Source: Rhodanobacteraceae bacterium
Lineage (GTDB): Bacteria > Pseudomonadota > Gammaproteobacteria > Xanthomonadales > Ahniellaceae
Direction of reading: 5' to 3'
Length of the DNA stretch: 64,000 bases
Assembly (NCBI GenBank): GCA_016708465.1
Contig: JADJFT010000007.1
Span: 74,501-138,500, forward strand
Within the stretch, counting starts at the first letter, position 1; every line of letters starts with the position of its first letter. Both the position numbers and the translations under genes were made by a program. Under the pieces are notes generated by a model. That model was not told where the DNA came from and searched no databases. It saw only the letters and a list, made by a program, of their open reading frames with translations. Of this stretch, positions 41,101 through 49,266 are shown one piece after another.

Positions 41101-42769
41101 GCACCATGTCGCCGGCGAGGCCATCGTCGTCACCGTTGCGCGCTGCGATCTTGTGCAGTCGACCCGTCGCACGTTCATAGACGTTGAGACCGTCGAGCGT
41201 GCCGATCCAGACGCGTCCGCCACGATCTTCGTGCACCGCCATCACCGCACTGCTCCAGAGTCCGGTGACGAAATGTTCCCAACGTTGCCGATCTGGCTCG
41301 TAGCGGACCAGACCGGCGGTGAGCGTGCCGATCCACAACGAACCGTCGGCGCCACGCGCGAGTGCGCGGATGTCGGCCGAAGGCAGCGCATCGTCGCGCG
41401 TCGCATCGACGGCCAACTGCACGGATTGTCCGGTCTTGGGATCGAAACGGGTCAGTCCGCGTGGTGTGCCAACCCAAAGTTGGCCGTTGCCGGCGTCGGC
41501 CAGCGCCGTGACATGTTGTGCCTGTTGTACGCCGCCGGTAGCGGATGCCGCAACTGCGGCAGCGCGATACGCGGTGAAGGTCCGCTCGCTGAAATCGTAG
41601 TGCTTGAGGCCATCGCCTTCAGTGCCGATCCACAGACCGTTCTCGCCATCGGCGAGCAGTGCGCGCACATCGTTACCTGGCAATTCGTCGCCAGTGCTGG
41701 AGCTATTGAATAGATAGTTGAACACCGCACCGCTCGGCTCGGTGCAGGACACGCCGCGGAGATCGCCACCCACCCAGAGCAGGCCGGAGCGATCGACAAA
41801 CAAGGTACGGATCGAGTCCTCCGGCAGACTGCCAGTGATGCGCGGATCGTGTTCCAACATGATCGCTGCATTCGACTTCGGATCGAAACGAACTAGACCG
41901 GCACCATGGCCATGTCTGGACAGCCACAACGTACCGCGCATGTCTTCGGCGATGTCCGTCATCGTGCCGGGCTCGCCGGCGGGCGCCGACCAGCGTGGCT
42001 GGACGTCGTTATCGGACAGATGGAACAGGGCGCGTGGTGTCGCCAGCCATTGGCTGCCGTCGCGACCGCAGTGCACGGCAACGATGTCGTCGCCGGCATT
42101 GGCGCTGACGCGGACCGCTGTTGGGCCGTCGACGCCGATGCGGTAGGCGCCGCGTGCGGTGGCGGCAAGGACATCACCGTTCTCGCAGACGGCAAGATCA
42201 CGCACCATCCGGAAGTCCTCTCCGGAGAGCGCCAATACCGTGGTGCGGCTGCCGCCGGTGGCCAGTAATTCGATGCCGAACTGAGAGCCAATCCAGAGAC
42301 CGCGCCGTGCGTCTGCGGCCAGTGCAGTCACCCGGTCACGCGTGGTGTTGGCATCGTTTGCGGTGGTGACGCGCACGAAGCGGCCGCGGTCACGATCCAG
42401 CCGAACCACGCCGCTGCGGTTGGTGCCGATGTAGAGCGTGCCATCGGTCGTTTCTGCGAGTGCGGTGACGAAACTTTCGGGCAGGGTGCCTTCGACGTCG
42501 GCCTGATGCTGGTACGCCAGCAGTTCTCGACCATCGTAGCGATGCAGGCCGCCCTGAGTGCCAATCCACATCAGGCCGCTGCTATCCTGCAACAGCGCAT
42601 TCACGGTGCCCTGGGCGAGTTCGTCGTTGCGTGCCATCGGCGCGAAATAATGACTGCGCTCAGCAGCCACCGTCGCGCCGGCAACAAGTGCGAGCCCGAA
42701 ACAGAACGCCGCCGTCACGGCGCGATGGCGTATGGGCGACAGCATGATCGCCACGTTGAAGGGCTCCAT
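38183..42769 (-). CDS. Hybrid sensor: two beta-propellers, Y_Y_Y, PAS, GGDEF and EAL domains
   Basis: A 1528-residue membrane-bound c-di-GMP enzyme. A signal peptide or anchor leads into periplasmic two-component-type propeller repeats (many LWIGT.GGL.R units, to about residue 720), a Y_Y_Y domain (about 720-795), one transmembrane helix (about 803-822, WARIAFAGLIALAILAYVW), PAS-type domains (about 850-1070), a GGDEF domain with intact RLGGDEF (about 1160) and an EAL domain with intact EALLRW and DDFGTGYSSL. Both synthesis and breakdown of c-di-GMP are possible. The start may be 42769 or 42745. PilZ and DUF1631 genes lie nearby; divergent from ygfB. Confidence 0.88.
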   Translation of the reverse strand: MEPFNVAIMLSPIRHRAVTAAFCFGLALVAGATVAAERSHYFAPMARNDELAQGTVNALLQDSSGLMWIGTQGGLHRYDGRELLAYQHQADVEGTLPESFVTALAETTDGTLYIGTNRSGVVRLDRDRGRFVRVTTANDANTTRDRVTALAADARRGLWIGSQFGIELLATGGSRTTVLALSGEDFRMVRDLAVCENGDVLAATARGAYRIGVDGPTAVRVSANAGDDIVAVHCGRDGSQWLATPRALFHLSDNDVQPRWSAPAGEPGTMTDIAEDMRGTLWLSRHGHGAGLVRFDPKSNAAIMLEHDPRITGSLPEDSIRTLFVDRSGLLWVGGDLRGVSCTEPSGAVFNYLFNSSSTGDELPGNDVRALLADGENGLWIGTEGDGLKHYDFSERTFTAYRAAAVAASATGGVQQAQHVTALADAGNGQLWVGTPRGLTRFDPKTGQSVQLAVDATRDDALPSADIRALARGADGSLWIGTLTAGLVRYEPDRQRWEHFVTGLWSSAVMAVHEDRGGRVWIGTLDGLNVYERATGRLHKIAARNGDDDGLAGDMVRSILETRDGGIWIGTHRGLNQLLSYENGVARFRAYRLSDGLANDTIYGLLDDGDGRIWASNNRGVFMLDPRSGEIINFTTRDGLQGPEFNGGAQARIGNDRLAFGGTRGINWLQPSTTEISRYEAPLAFTSVQIGSQRRRIDDPAHFREVRLAAADRVLMLSFAALDFATPERNRYRYRLLGYDEQWVDLGTRREVAFTNLGPGSYELEVLGSNRDGRFGTLPLSARVSVAPVWWQTLWARIAFAGLIALAILAYVWWRRHSLAALREQHDQLKLYSDRLSLALWASRDGFWDWDVVTDRMFLSGPEEFLGGQRETTVSADVWRQHVVHKDDRERVLAALETHVSGERDHYEAEYRIYTASRRIAWIIARGRATERDAQGRALRVAGTFRDVSQERDRDRERRIAQEVIRSMGEAVCVTGLDYRFASVNAAFSRITGYADHEVIGVEARILDSEQHPRAFFDELRMIMNQRGHWSGELWQRRKDGEQFLSWLEVNEVRDASGERTHWVAVISDITDRKRAEQELRYLANYDTLTGLPNRTLLSERLAHALIRARRLGTRVAVLFLDLDRFKHVNDSMGHAAGDRLLKSAAARIVTSVRESDTVARLGGDEFTVILEDLRDTDEAERVAQKMLAAFGAPLEIDGRQEVVITPSIGISLYPEHGQLPTDLLKHADTAMYHAKDRGRNTYQIYDDAMDTLVRLRANLASQLQRAMERKELSLVFQPKMALGENRITGAEALLRWNNATLGSIPPSTFIPVAEETGLIVPIGDWVLREACRQIARWTEAGLTLHTLAVNVSALQLFRGDLARRLREILAEARVPAHRLELELTESMLMANPEQSIATLTQIKALGVHLSIDDFGTGYSSLAYLKQLPIDTLKIDKTFVGDLTTDPDDEAIVSTVIMMAHSLGLDVIAEGVETDDQLRYLAEQKCDEVQGNLISSPLDADHILQFLLDRRAEAECRIRARFAATSSD

Positions 42770-42837
42770 TGGCGCGAGCATATCCGTTCGTCGGTGGCGC
42801 GTCAGTGCGGATGCGGCATGCCAGCTACAATTCGGCC

Positions 42838-43383
42838 ATGAACCCAGCGAACTACGAGCAAATCGAACAATTGTTGACCCGACTTCACGCTGGCGTCGAT
42901 GCCGCTGAAGTGCATGGTGCGTTGGCTGGGTATTTGAGCGGGGGCGGACGCTGCCGTGCCGATACCTGGGGTGAGGCGCTGGCGCTGGATACCCTGTACG
43001 ACGCCCAACTGGAAGGAGGCAGCGGTGCGCTCGAATTGCGTGCGTTGTACGAGGCCACCGCCGAGGCGCTTGCTGACGAAGACGATACCTTTGCACCCTT
43101 GCTGCCGGAGGACGAAGCCGCATTATCGACGCGCGCTGATGCGCTCGTGTCTTGGTGTCGGGGCTTCCTCGGCGGCATTGGTCTCGCTAATCCGCGTGCG
43201 CGTGGCGTGTTGTCCGAGCACGCCGAAGAGGCGATTTCTGATCTCGGACGGATTGCCGCCAGCGAACTGAGCGTTGACGAAGGCGAGGCCGACGAAGATG
43301 CGTACGCCGAAGTGCTGGAGTTCGTGCGCGTAGCCGCCCTGTTGTTGCGCGACGAGTGTGCTGCCGCGGCGAAGCGGCATTGA
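42838..43383 (+). CDS. ygfB: UPF0149 family protein YgfB
   Basis: A 181-residue YgfB/YecA-type protein of the UPF0149 family: LHAGVDAAEVHGALAGYLSGGGRC at the start, FVSWCRGFLGGIG-type motif (LVSWCRGFLGGIGL) and DLGRIAASEL with an acidic C-terminus. It precedes pepP by two bases, the same order as in E. coli and Pseudomonas. In Pseudomonas YgfB modulates ampDh3 expression; the role here is unproven. Confidence 0.9.
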   Translation: MNPANYEQIEQLLTRLHAGVDAAEVHGALAGYLSGGGRCRADTWGEALALDTLYDAQLEGGSGALELRALYEATAEALADEDDTFAPLLPEDEAALSTRADALVSWCRGFLGGIGLANPRARGVLSEHAEEAISDLGRIAASELSVDEGEADEDAYAEVLEFVRVAALLLRDECAAAAKRH

Positions 43384-43385
43384 CT

Positions 43386-44711
43386 ATGGCGACTGCACCG
43401 ATGATCGCGCCAACCGAATTTCAGCGCCGTCGTCGGCAGTTGATGCGCATCATCGGTCGCGACGCCATCGCCATCCTGCCCGCCGCACCTGAGCGCATCC
43501 GCAGTAACGACGCGCACTCTCCCTACCGCCAAGACAGCGACTTCCATTACCTCACCGGCCTCGACGAGCCGCATGCGGTGCTCGCGCTCGTACCCGGGCG
43601 CAAGGCCGGCGAAGTCATCCTGTTTTGCCGCGAGCGCGACATCGAGCGCGAACGCTGGGACGGTCCACGACTCGGGCCGGAGCGTGCAGTTGGCCAACTG
43701 GTGATCGACGACGCATTTCCGATCGACGACATCGACGACATCCTGCCCGGCATGATCGAGGGCCGCGATCGTGTCTACTACCACTTTGGTCGCGAGGTCG
43801 AGTTCGACCAGAAGCTAATCGGCTGGATCAATCGTGTACGCGCGCAAGTACGCCAGGGTGCGCGGCCGCCGCACGAGTTCGTCGCGCTGTCACACATCTT
43901 GCACGATCTACGTCTGTTCAAGTCGCGCCCAGAACTGCGGGTGATGGCGAAATCGGCGCAGATCGCTGCCGAGGCGCATCTGCGTGCGATGCGGGCGACG
44001 CGGCCCGGTTCCAGCGAAGCGATGATCGCTGCCGAATTGATCCACGCCTTCCATACCAACCATGCGGTGCCGAGTTACGAACCGATTGTCGGCGGCGGCG
44101 CGAATGGCTGCATCCTTCACTACCGTGCCAACAATGCAACGCTGCGCGACGGTGACTTGCTGCTCGTCGATGCTGGCGCCGAGTTCCAATGTTATGCGTC
44201 CGATATCACTCGTACTTGGCCGGTCAATGGCCGCTACAGCGCACCACAGCGCGCGTTGTACGAGTTGGTACTGGAGGCGCAGTACCACGCGATCGATGAA
44301 GCGCGTCCAGGGCGTCCATTTACCGCGATGCACGACGCTGCGGTGCGCACACTTACGCGCGGCCTGATTAAGCTCGGTCTACTGGAAGGCTCGCTGGAGG
44401 TGAATCTGAAGTCCGGCGCGTACAAGCGTTTCTACATGCACAAAACCGGGCACTGGCTCGGCCTTGATGTGCACGATGTGGGCGATTACCGCGTCGACGA
44501 CGAGCCACGCGTGCTCGAACCCGGCATGGTCGTCACTGTCGAGCCTGGTCTCTACATCGCTCCCGACGAAACCGGCATCGATGGCAAGTGGAAAGGTATC
44601 GGCATACGCATCGAAGACGACGTCGTCATCGCCGCCACCGGCCCGGAAGTGCTCAGCGACGGCGTGCCCAAGGAACCCGACGCGATCGAAACGATCATGG
44701 CGAATCGCTAA
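43386..44711 (+). CDS. pepP: Xaa-Pro aminopeptidase PepP
   Basis: A 441-residue aminopeptidase P that removes N-terminal residues before proline. The two-metal site is complete: LLLVDAGAEFQ and ASDITRTWPV (Asp pair), TGHWLGLDVHDVG (His), TVEPGLYI (Glu) and IRIEDDVVI (Glu). The N-terminal creatinase-like domain (FQRRRRQLMRIIGRDAIAIL) is present. Full length. Confidence 0.94.
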   Translation: MATAPMIAPTEFQRRRRQLMRIIGRDAIAILPAAPERIRSNDAHSPYRQDSDFHYLTGLDEPHAVLALVPGRKAGEVILFCRERDIERERWDGPRLGPERAVGQLVIDDAFPIDDIDDILPGMIEGRDRVYYHFGREVEFDQKLIGWINRVRAQVRQGARPPHEFVALSHILHDLRLFKSRPELRVMAKSAQIAAEAHLRAMRATRPGSSEAMIAAELIHAFHTNHAVPSYEPIVGGGANGCILHYRANNATLRDGDLLLVDAGAEFQCYASDITRTWPVNGRYSAPQRALYELVLEAQYHAIDEARPGRPFTAMHDAAVRTLTRGLIKLGLLEGSLEVNLKSGAYKRFYMHKTGHWLGLDVHDVGDYRVDDEPRVLEPGMVVTVEPGLYIAPDETGIDGKWKGIGIRIEDDVVIAATGPEVLSDGVPKEPDAIETIMANR

Positions 44712-44752
44712 GTAACGCCTTCATTCGCTATGCGGATTTTGGGGACGCCTGG

Positions 44753-46072
44753 TTAAGCTGCGGCAAACGCGTTCCGTGTCAGGTTCTCGGGTTCGCCGAC
44801 GGTCGCACGAACTTCGTCTTCGATGCGGATGCCGCCGAACTGGGTCAGGTGTTCCACCTTCGACCAATTCACCTGTGCGGCCTGCGCGCCGGCCTTGAGT
44901 TCGGCGAGCAGCATCGGGATGAAATACAGACCAGGTTCGATGGTGACGACGAAGTTCTCTTCAAGCGTGCGCGTCATCCGCAAATAAGGATGACCGGGCG
45001 GACGTGGAATCGTTTCGCCAGCCTCATTTGCATGAAAGCCGGCGACATCATGCACCTGCAGGCCAATGGGATGGCCGAGGCCGTGCGGGAAAAAAGTCGA
45101 GGTCACGCGCTGCTCGACCATCGCTTCCTGACTCATGCGCACAATGTCCTGTTCTAAAAGCACGCTGGCGAGTAGATGATGTGCCTCGATGTGTAGTTCC
45201 GGATAGTTCTGGCCAGCGCGTACTTTGCCGCATAGCCGTTGCTGGACCAGATCGACGGCGCCGATCAGTGCTTCGAATTCGCTATCGCCATTTCCGTAGG
45301 TGCGCGTGATGTCGGATGCATAACCATGCACCTGTGCGCCGGCGTCGATCAGGAACGAACGATGCGCACTGGGACGGTCATGGCGCTGGTACTGGTAGTG
45401 CAGCACGGCGGCATGTTCGTTCAAGCCGATGATGTTGGTGTAGGGCAGGTCGATGTCGCTGTGGCCGGTGGCTGCGAGGTAAGCGCGATGGATCTCCAGC
45501 TCCGACCCCTGTGCGCGGAACGCCGCTTCGGCGGCGCGATGGCCGCGCACAGCACGGCTCTGCGCCAGACGCATGCAGGACAGTTCGTATTCGGTTTTGG
45601 CGCTGCGCGTGTAGTGCAGCGACGAGAGCACGCGTACCGGGTTGTTTGGCCGATAGACGCCGACGGTATCGTGCGCTTCGCCGATGATCGCGAGTTTGTC
45701 GCTGAACGCCGGAAAGTGCTGTGCCGCATCGTCCGGCGTGCGGATCACGCGGATGTCGAACTGTTCGACCCAATAACCGTGCGGCGCGGCGGGTGGCAGG
45801 TGCCAGTAGTCGTCCGGCAGGCAGTAGACCAAGATCGGCTTGCGCCCGGGGGTGACCACAATCCACGAATCAGTCTGCTGCGTCAGCGGTACGAACGCCT
45901 TGAACGGTGGATGCGACACGAACGGTAGCGGACGATCATCGAGGAAACGGTATTGCTCACGCCCCGAAGCGATGAGCAGATGATCGAAATTGGCGAATGC
46001 GAGTGCTCGCTCGGCGCGCTGGACAACGCTGGCAACATGATTCGGGTAAAGCTCGACCAGACCTTCACTCAT
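44753..46072 (-). CDS. pepQ: Xaa-Pro dipeptidase PepQ
   Basis: A 439-residue prolidase cleaving dipeptides ending in proline. Metal ligands appear in LIDAGAQVHGYASDITRTY, HGLGHPIGLQVHDVAG, TIEPGLYF and GGIRIEDEV. The N-terminal form (MSEGLVELYPNHVASVVQRAERAL) and length match E. coli PepQ (443). GGAG seven bases before the ATG at 46072 sets the start. It converges on pepP, a related enzyme. Confidence 0.93.
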   Translation of the reverse strand: MSEGLVELYPNHVASVVQRAERALAFANFDHLLIASGREQYRFLDDRPLPFVSHPPFKAFVPLTQQTDSWIVVTPGRKPILVYCLPDDYWHLPPAAPHGYWVEQFDIRVIRTPDDAAQHFPAFSDKLAIIGEAHDTVGVYRPNNPVRVLSSLHYTRSAKTEYELSCMRLAQSRAVRGHRAAEAAFRAQGSELEIHRAYLAATGHSDIDLPYTNIIGLNEHAAVLHYQYQRHDRPSAHRSFLIDAGAQVHGYASDITRTYGNGDSEFEALIGAVDLVQQRLCGKVRAGQNYPELHIEAHHLLASVLLEQDIVRMSQEAMVEQRVTSTFFPHGLGHPIGLQVHDVAGFHANEAGETIPRPPGHPYLRMTRTLEENFVVTIEPGLYFIPMLLAELKAGAQAAQVNWSKVEHLTQFGGIRIEDEVRATVGEPENLTRNAFAAA

Positions 46073-46141
46073 CTCGAACTCCGTTGCAGGACGCGCATTT
46101 TGCCCGAGCGCGCGCTGCACCGACAGTGTGCGTCGCGGTAT

Positions 46142-46483
46142 TCAGGCGTTGCCGCCGCCGTCCACCCATTCGGCCAACAGTTCTTGGTCTTCCGGCGAAA
46201 TCGAGACGATGCGCAGACCCGACCAGTATTGACCGGGTACGCCCGCAGGTTCTGACCACTGCTCGTGCATGCCGACTTCGATTTCGATCGGCGCATGGTT
46301 ATCGATCGGCAGTGGGAAACTCAATTGATAGATCGCATCGGCATGCAGTTCGCGATTCGCGATCAACATCATACCGTCCGGCGACAAATTGCCGATTTGG
46401 CCGATCGGCTCGCCGCTCATGGTGTTGACGACCTGCACCGGGATTTCGGGATCGCGGCGTTTTGAGCGTCGGTGTTCGCGCAT
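46142..46483 (-). CDS. PilZ domain protein
   Basis: A 113-residue c-di-GMP receptor candidate. The RxxxR motif lies in HRRSKRRDPEIPV and the second motif is a DxSxxG variant, NLSPDG. It immediately follows the DUF1631 gene (start one base after its stop), so the pair is co-transcribed. A large GGDEF/EAL enzyme is encoded a few kilobases away. Confidence 0.85.
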   Translation of the reverse strand: MREHRRSKRRDPEIPVQVVNTMSGEPIGQIGNLSPDGMMLIANRELHADAIYQLSFPLPIDNHAPIEIEVGMHEQWSEPAGVPGQYWSGLRIVSISPEDQELLAEWVDGGGNA

Positions 46484-46484
46484 C

Positions 46485-49154
46485 TCAGACGGCCTCGGCA
46501 GTGTTGTTGGGTTGACCCGTGATGGATTTCAGTTTGCGCACGATGGCATGCCACGCGCGGTCGATTAGGTTTTCCTGCAACTGCTCAAAGACCTTGATTC
46601 GGCCTTCGTGCAGGTCACGCGAGAGCTGTTCCATCGAGCTGTCTTGGGTGCGTGCACCGCGTTGATTTACGAACAGGCAACGCCCGGTGAGGGTGCTGAA
46701 CCAAGACAGTTTGCGGCGCACAGTCTCTTTCTGTCCGGGCAGCGACACCTCGAACCAAGTACCGAACGGCAGCGTCTTCAGGCGTGCCAGCAGGGCCTGT
46801 TCTGCTTCATTCAGCGGCGGATCGACATGTGGTTTGTGCGCATGTTGTTGCCCATGCTGCGCGCCTTCCTCGCCGAAGCGGCTGTGGGCCTTCAGGCGTG
46901 CGGCCACTTCGGTCAAGGTGGCCGGATCATCATTTGCGGCAGCGGCATGCGTGCCTTGAAGCGCGCCGAATAATCGGTCGCATACCGACTGGATATCTTC
47001 GACATGGAAGCCGATTTGGCTCAGGCCGGCTTCCAGCAATTCGCGCAGGGATTCGCGCTTCGCTGGCGTGCAGTCGGCGGCATCGCCGCGACCGAAGCGG
47101 ATGAGTGCATCGATGAAGCCGACACGCTCGCGGTAGATCGGCGAGTCATCACCCTGACGGAGTACGGTCAATGCCAGCACATCGGTCCAGGCCTGCTCAA
47201 GCAGCGTGCGAATCAGTGCTCGCGGCTTGCTGCTGCCAATGGATTCAGACACCGCCGTGGTTGCGGTATGCCGCGCCGCCTCCAGTTTTTCACGACCACG
47301 CGCGGCATCGACATGGCGGCGTTCGGCGACTTCAGATTTTTTCGCTTGCGTGTGCAGATGTCGCGACAGGTCACTCAGCACCTGCTCGAATACCACCGGA
47401 TCGTCGTGGAATTCGGACAGCACGCGATCGACCGAGCTCTGCATCTTCTCGACCAGTTGGCGATCGTCCTCGCCTTCGTCGAGCCAGTACAGGCCACTCT
47501 CGGCAACGGCATTCAGCAATTGCCGTGCCGGGTGTGCGCGCTGGGTGAAGAAACTCTTGTCGCGTAGCGCGACGCGCAGCAGTGGAATCTGCAGCTTGGT
47601 CATCAGCTGCGACACCGTAGGGTTTGGCGCACCATGCTTGGACAGGTTGTCGAACAGCAGACCGACCAAATCGATCGTGTCGGCGTCTTCTTCGTGCAGG
47701 CGCGGGATACGACCTTCCGGCGTGACCTGGCGCAGTTGGTTCAGGATGTCCTGCTTGACGTGGCTGATCGCACGCGGCATCAGCTTGCCGCCGATCGACA
47801 ACGGCATCGCCGGCTTCTGTTGCAACACTCCAAGCACCGACTGCACGTCGTCACTACGCGCCGCAACGGCGTTCGCGTCTGGCGGCGGTACAGCGCCCAG
47901 ACCAAGTGCTTGGCGGCGGCCGGACAACAGCTCGCGCATGGTCTGGAACATCTGCCGATCCTGCCCATCATTCTCGGCAGCGGGGCGCGCAGCGGCAGTC
48001 GCGCCCGATGCTGTCGTCGGCATGCTCGCGGGTACACCGGGCCATCCGGTCATCGGTCGCGCGAATCCGCCGAAGCGGCCGCTGTCGCCGGTCTCGGCCT
48101 CAGCGACGGTGGTTGCGGCCGGCGTCGTCAGGCCGAAGCGCGTTTGCTGCGAACGTTGTTGGAACCGCGTACTCGCCTCGTTCTGAGGTGGTACGAGCGG
48201 TGTCGGCGTCGATACCTTCGGCGATGCAGTGGTCAGCGGCTGCGGTGCGGCAGCGGCAGGCGTCGTCACCTGGCCGTGCGGAGCTTCGTTGTTTGCCGTC
48301 GGTTCCGACGAGCTGCGACCGTGGTCGCTTCCGACCGGTTTCCGCACAACGTCGGTGCCATCACCTTCGGTTACCGTCGGCGGTGACGTTTCACGATCAC
48401 CACTATGGCTGCCGAGTTGCGGTCGGCGCGCACGCGGACTGAGCACAAACAGGTCCGGCAGTACGCGGCTTTCGACGAGGATGCGATTGGCCTCATCGAT
48501 GAACCGATCCATTCGCGCGAACAGGCTCTGGTCGACGCAGCGGAAGAACTGCAAGCGGTGTTCCGCCGGTAATGCCAGTCGCTCAGCCGCTTGACGCACG
48601 CTTTCGCTCAGTCGATGCGGACCGACCGGTAGGTCTTCGGGTTCGAACATCGGCGCTTCGGCCAGAGTCGCGAAGCGCATGCCGAGTGCGAACAGCGGTT
48701 GGCTGGAGCGCACTTCCGCCCGGTTCGCGGCGTCGACCACGATCAGCGACTCTTCCAGCTCTTCGGATTCGACCAAGGACAATTCGCTGCGTAGCCCGCG
48801 CGCTGGCTTGGCAAGCGCGGACGGGTGCCGCGGCTCATTGAGACTAGCAAGGTTCGATTCGAACAGCGCCATCAACGCCGGAGCGAGATCGGAGCGAATT
48901 CGCCGTACTTCACGCAGCGATTCGAAGCAGCGCTGCTGCACGTCGTTGCTACGTGCCTGTTCGGCGCGCCGGAACAAGTCTTGCTCCAATGCGTCCAGCG
49001 CGTCGACCATGCCATGTTCCAGAAAGGGCGATAACTGCCCCAACAGGGTCTCGAGAATGGCGCGCACCCGTCCTGGAAACGGGCGCGACTTAAGTGTCAG
49101 CAGCGGCTCGCGCTTGGCGGCCTGCCGGCCACGACCGGAGCTGGGAGCTTCCAT
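46485..49154 (-). CDS. DUF1631 family protein
   Basis: An 889-residue cytoplasmic protein. The N-terminal half (KSRPFPGRVRAILETLLGQLSPFLEHGMVDALDALEQDLFRRAEQ) and C-terminal half (FGTWFEVSLPGQKETVRRKLSWFSTLTGRCLFVNQRGARTQDSSMEQLSRDL, broken here into known pieces) follow the DUF1631 plan, joined by a long Thr/Pro/Ala-rich disordered region (about 230-400). Members occur with PilZ proteins; function unknown, though a link to c-di-GMP signalling is often suggested. No breaks. Confidence 0.85.
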   Translation of the reverse strand: MEAPSSGRGRQAAKREPLLTLKSRPFPGRVRAILETLLGQLSPFLEHGMVDALDALEQDLFRRAEQARSNDVQQRCFESLREVRRIRSDLAPALMALFESNLASLNEPRHPSALAKPARGLRSELSLVESEELEESLIVVDAANRAEVRSSQPLFALGMRFATLAEAPMFEPEDLPVGPHRLSESVRQAAERLALPAEHRLQFFRCVDQSLFARMDRFIDEANRILVESRVLPDLFVLSPRARRPQLGSHSGDRETSPPTVTEGDGTDVVRKPVGSDHGRSSSEPTANNEAPHGQVTTPAAAAPQPLTTASPKVSTPTPLVPPQNEASTRFQQRSQQTRFGLTTPAATTVAEAETGDSGRFGGFARPMTGWPGVPASMPTTASGATAAARPAAENDGQDRQMFQTMRELLSGRRQALGLGAVPPPDANAVAARSDDVQSVLGVLQQKPAMPLSIGGKLMPRAISHVKQDILNQLRQVTPEGRIPRLHEEDADTIDLVGLLFDNLSKHGAPNPTVSQLMTKLQIPLLRVALRDKSFFTQRAHPARQLLNAVAESGLYWLDEGEDDRQLVEKMQSSVDRVLSEFHDDPVVFEQVLSDLSRHLHTQAKKSEVAERRHVDAARGREKLEAARHTATTAVSESIGSSKPRALIRTLLEQAWTDVLALTVLRQGDDSPIYRERVGFIDALIRFGRGDAADCTPAKRESLRELLEAGLSQIGFHVEDIQSVCDRLFGALQGTHAAAANDDPATLTEVAARLKAHSRFGEEGAQHGQQHAHKPHVDPPLNEAEQALLARLKTLPFGTWFEVSLPGQKETVRRKLSWFSTLTGRCLFVNQRGARTQDSSMEQLSRDLHEGRIKVFEQLQENLIDRAWHAIVRKLKSITGQPNNTAEAV

Positions 49155-49266
49155 GAATGCAGACCTCCGAATCGAATATCCTTGCCAGGCTGGCCGGGCA
49201 AGAGTGTGATCCAGTTCACAAGCAAGAAACGCGCCAGCCCGTGTGAAAAAGTGTCCTGAACCGACT

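Noticed and set aside
42770..43123. N-terminal extension of the GGDEF/EAL protein to 1646 residues
   Set aside because: It would run antisense through ygfB; the signal-peptide-like segment starts near 42769.
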